Assembly: GCA_900767415.1 (NCBI GenBank)
Contig: CAAFYZ010000019.1
Span: 1-17,355 of the forward strand
Reading direction: 5' to 3'
Length of the DNA stretch: 17,355 nucleotides
DNA from: Clostridia bacterium
Lineage (GTDB): Bacteria > Bacillota > Clostridia > Oscillospirales > CAG-272
Shown here piece after piece: positions 16,472 to 17,355 of the stretch (within the stretch, counting starts at the first letter, position 1; each line of letters opens with the position of its first letter). Made by a program: the position numbers and the translations under genes. The notes beneath the pieces were generated by a model. The model was not told the DNA's origin and searched no databases. It was given only the letters and a program-made list of their open reading frames with translations.

Positions 16472-16541
16472 TAAAAAAACCAAAGCCCCGGGGGATATTC
16501 TCCCTCGGGGGTGTCCCGAGCTGCGAATCAGAGTCGAACTG
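16472..16541 (-). repeat. Duplicate of tRNA-Thr 3' end plus terminator
   Basis: This 70-bp segment matches 16652-16721 at 66 of 70 positions, with exactly 180 bp between copies and no indels. The differences are at 16497, 16516, 16517 and 16525. Similarity stops abruptly inside the tRNA T-arm on one side and just past the A-run of the terminator on the other. The changes destroy the encoded CCA (CGG here) and one acceptor position. Confidence 0.95.
16473..16510 (-). terminator. Terminator after the tRNA-like RNA
   Basis: On the minus strand the stem CCCCGAGGGA/TCCCCCGGGG (10 positions, one C-A mismatch) is followed by CTTTGG and seven T. It is a near-identical copy of the tRNA-Thr terminator. 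Confidence 0.7.
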
Positions 16542-16623
16542 TGAAACCTCCGGTGGAGGTTTCAAGGTTAAGCGTTCCCCGAAGGGGCGCGTACCTTCAT
16601 CGGGCTCGACCTGTTGGCAGCTC
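16518..16623 (-). ncRNA. Candidate three-way-junction RNA, tRNA-derived end
   Basis: Folded by eye on the minus strand, this 106-nt segment gives three helices. P1 joins 16604-16623 to 16518-16539: GAGCTGC/GCAGCTC, AA/TT, CAGG/CTC-side and GTCGAGC/GTTCGAC make 19 pairs, with one C-C mismatch and two single bulges. P2 (16564-16597) is AAGGT/ACCTT, then GCG/CGC, then a CCC-UUCG-GGG tetraloop hairpin. P3 (16542-16564) is GAAACCTCC/GGAGGTTTC, perfect, with loop ACC. A CCGATG linker joins P1 to P2. The 3' arm of P1 is the copied T-arm and acceptor of tRNA-Thr. No anticodon arm, D-arm or CCA is present, and I cannot match it to a named RNA family. No promoter of its own is visible; it starts about 28 nt past the tRNA-Thr terminator, so it may depend on read-through. 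A terminator follows. It could instead be a non-functional remnant. Confidence 0.5.
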
Positions 16624-16651
16624 ATACGCGCGGCGGGCGATCTTCCTCGCC

Positions 16652-16695
16652 TAAAAAAACCAAAGCCCCGGGGGATGTTCTCCCTCGGGGGTGTC

Positions 16696-16721
<26 letters not shown>
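16652..16721 (-). repeat. Original copy of the 70-bp repeat in tRNA-Thr
   Basis: This is the partner of 16472-16541. It covers the 3' part of the T-arm, the acceptor 3' strand and the CCA of tRNA-Thr, followed by the terminator. The tRNA here is intact, so this is the functional copy. Confidence 0.95.
16653..16690 (-). terminator. Terminator of tRNA-Thr
   Basis: Minus-strand stem CCCCGAGGGA (16690-16681) / TCCCCCGGGG (16675-16666) with a 5-nt loop, then CTTTGG and seven T (16659-16653). The U-run lies six nt beyond the stem, so termination may be incomplete. Confidence 0.75.
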
Positions 16722-16771
<50 letters not shown>

Positions 16772-16801
16772 AATTTTGCCCGTTTTTATCGGACGCATTG
16801 T

Positions 16802-16830
16802 ATTATACCAAATTGCGTGCCGTTTGTCAA
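16802..16830 (-). promoter_or_regulatory. Consensus promoter of tRNA-Thr
   Basis: On the minus strand, TTGACA (16825-16830), a 17-nt spacer and TATAAT (16802-16807), all exact consensus. Upstream A/T tracts (around 16831-16855) could act as an UP element. The 5' leader of the tRNA would be about 25 nt. Confidence 0.93.
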
Positions 16831-16943
16831 GTGTTTTTTTGAAAAAAGAAAAAATGAATTTTCGCGGCGGTTTCTTCCGTTTTTCTCTTTGCCGCGTGTG
16901 CGTGAGTCGTCGGCAAAAGCAAAACAAAGATCTGCCGTCGCTT

Positions 16944-16974
16944 TTTTGCAACTTTTTCAAAAAAATTTGCAAAA
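16944..16974. repeat. AT-rich inverted repeat ahead of the tRNA-Val promoter
   Basis: TTTTGCAA (16944-16951) and TTGCAAAA (16967-16974) face each other across an A/T-tract core. The repeat ends 4 nt before the -35 at 16979. Its position and composition suit an UP element; a protein-binding site is also possible. Confidence 0.45.
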
Positions 16975-16978
16975 CCTA

Positions 16979-17007
16979 TTGACAAAACGTCTTGTCTTTG
17001 GTATAAT
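16979..17007 (+). promoter_or_regulatory. Consensus promoter of tRNA-Val
   Basis: TTGACA (16979-16984), a 17-nt spacer and TATAAT (17002-17007), all exact consensus, with TTTGG directly before the -10 (the tRNA-Thr promoter has the same five bases there). Transcription should begin near 17014, about 13 nt before the tRNA. Confidence 0.93.
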
Positions 17008-17026
17008 AACTCTCGCGTATTGATTC

Positions 17027-17102
17027 GGAAGGTTAGCTCAGTTGGGAGAGCATCTGCCTTACAAGCAGAGGGTCATAGGTTCGAGCCCTATACTTTCCAC
17101 CA
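17027..17102 (+). tRNA. tRNA-Val (anticodon TAC)
   Basis: A complete 76-nt cloverleaf: acceptor GGAAGGT/ACTTTCC (one G-U pair), D-arm GCTC/GAGC, anticodon arm TCTGC-CTTACAA-GCAGA with anticodon TAC, T-arm with GGTTCGAGCC, discriminator A and encoded CCA. Confidence 0.98.
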
Positions 17103-17164
17103 AGGAAAGAATACGGTAACGATTTTATATCGCATACGTCAGCTCGAACAGAGCCGGAACAGAG

Positions 17165-17186
17165 AAACAGTCCGGCGGACTGTTTT
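17165..17186 (+). terminator. Probable terminator after tRNA-Val
   Basis: Perfect 9-bp stem AAACAGTCC (17165-17173) / GGACTGTTT (17177-17185) with loop GGC and only four T. A second GC hairpin, GGCGCG (17203-17208) / CGCGCC (17214-17219), follows. With such a short U-run, read-through to tRNA-Asp is possible. Confidence 0.5.
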
Positions 17187-17250
17187 GACCGGCGGCGACC
17201 AAGGCGCGTAGTCCGCGCCGCGACCGAGCCCGTCTTTCCGCTTATTATGA

Positions 17251-17273
17251 GAATTATATACATTATATAATTC
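17251..17273. repeat. Perfect AT palindrome at the tRNA-Asp promoter
   Basis: GAATTATATA (17251-17260) and TATATAATTC (17264-17273) are exact reverse complements around CAT. The palindrome contains the only -10-like hexamer upstream of tRNA-Asp. Confidence 0.8.
17266..17271 (+). promoter_or_regulatory. Possible -10 element of tRNA-Asp
   Basis: TATAAT lies 12 nt before the tRNA. The hexamer 17 nt upstream (TATTAT) is a poor -35, so this promoter is weak or assisted, or the tRNA is mainly cotranscribed with tRNA-Val. Confidence 0.35.
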
Positions 17274-17283
17274 ATTCAAGAAT

Positions 17284-17355
17284 GGCTTGGTAGCTCAGTT
17301 GGTTAGAGCGCTAGCCTGTCACGCTAGAGGTCGTGGGTTCGAGCCCCATCCGAGT
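17284..17355 (+). tRNA. tRNA-Asp (anticodon GTC), cut by window end
   Basis: Acceptor GGCTTGG pairs with CCGAGT(C), D-arm GCTC/GAGC, anticodon arm CTAGC-CTGTCAC-GCTAG with anticodon GTC, and T-arm GTGGG-TTCGAGC-CCCAT. The final acceptor base and the 3' end lie outside the window. Confidence 0.96.

Noticed and set aside
16518..16623. Hammerhead-like core: CCGATGA, then a helix, then GAAA and a hairpin
   Set aside because: The essential CUGAUGA has C in place of U, GAAA is fully paired with TTTC in P3, and five extra bases separate the would-be cleavage site from helix I. It is a chance resemblance within a different fold.

Overview
The window looks like chromosomal DNA from an uncultured, fairly GC-rich member of the Bacillota, class Clostridia, probably gut-associated. 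The reasons are Shine-Dalgarno (SD) sites of the AAAGGAG/GGAGG type, consensus sigma-A promoters with 17-base spacers, tRNA genes that encode their own CCA, a clostridial-style lipoprotein with a Cys/His/Asp-rich motif and a dockerin-like calcium loop, and short palindromic intergenic repeats. This placement is inferred from style, not from a marker gene. Almost all coding is on the minus strand.

Layout. 1-470: non-coding DNA with a diverged 75-bp direct repeat and a palindromic element. 545-2332: solute-binding lipoprotein as a single gene with its own promoter and terminator. 2607-3470: DMT/EamA transporter, also with its own promoter and terminator. 12859 down to 3742: a probable long minus-strand operon in the order uncharacterised protein, nadE (NAD synthase), pth (peptidyl-tRNA hydrolase), mfd (transcription-repair coupling factor), an exported PrsA/PpiC-like foldase, and an AEC-family transporter. 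nadE/pth and mfd/foldase each overlap by 4 nt (ATGA). The foldase gene carries an uninterrupted 21-G tract just after its signal anchor.

13014-16276: a divergent pair consisting of a cytoplasmic GH78 alpha-L-rhamnosidase (minus) and an AraC-family regulator (plus). Their two core promoters interleave in the same ~37 bp, so the regulator probably controls the rhamnosidase. 16472-17355: an RNA region. tRNA-Thr(GGT) on the minus strand and tRNA-Val(TAC) on the plus strand diverge from two consensus promoters, followed by tRNA-Asp(GTC), which is cut by the window end.

The most unusual object is directly downstream of tRNA-Thr. The 3' end of the tRNA plus its terminator is duplicated exactly 180 bp away. 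The duplicate closes a 106-nt element that folds into a three-way junction: a 19-bp imperfect P1, a UUCG-capped P2 and a 9-10-bp perfect P3. It is followed by its own terminator. It lacks a tRNA body and a CCA end, and I do not recognise it as a known RNA family. It is either an undescribed structured RNA derived from a tRNA or the scar of an element that integrated at the tRNA 3' end.
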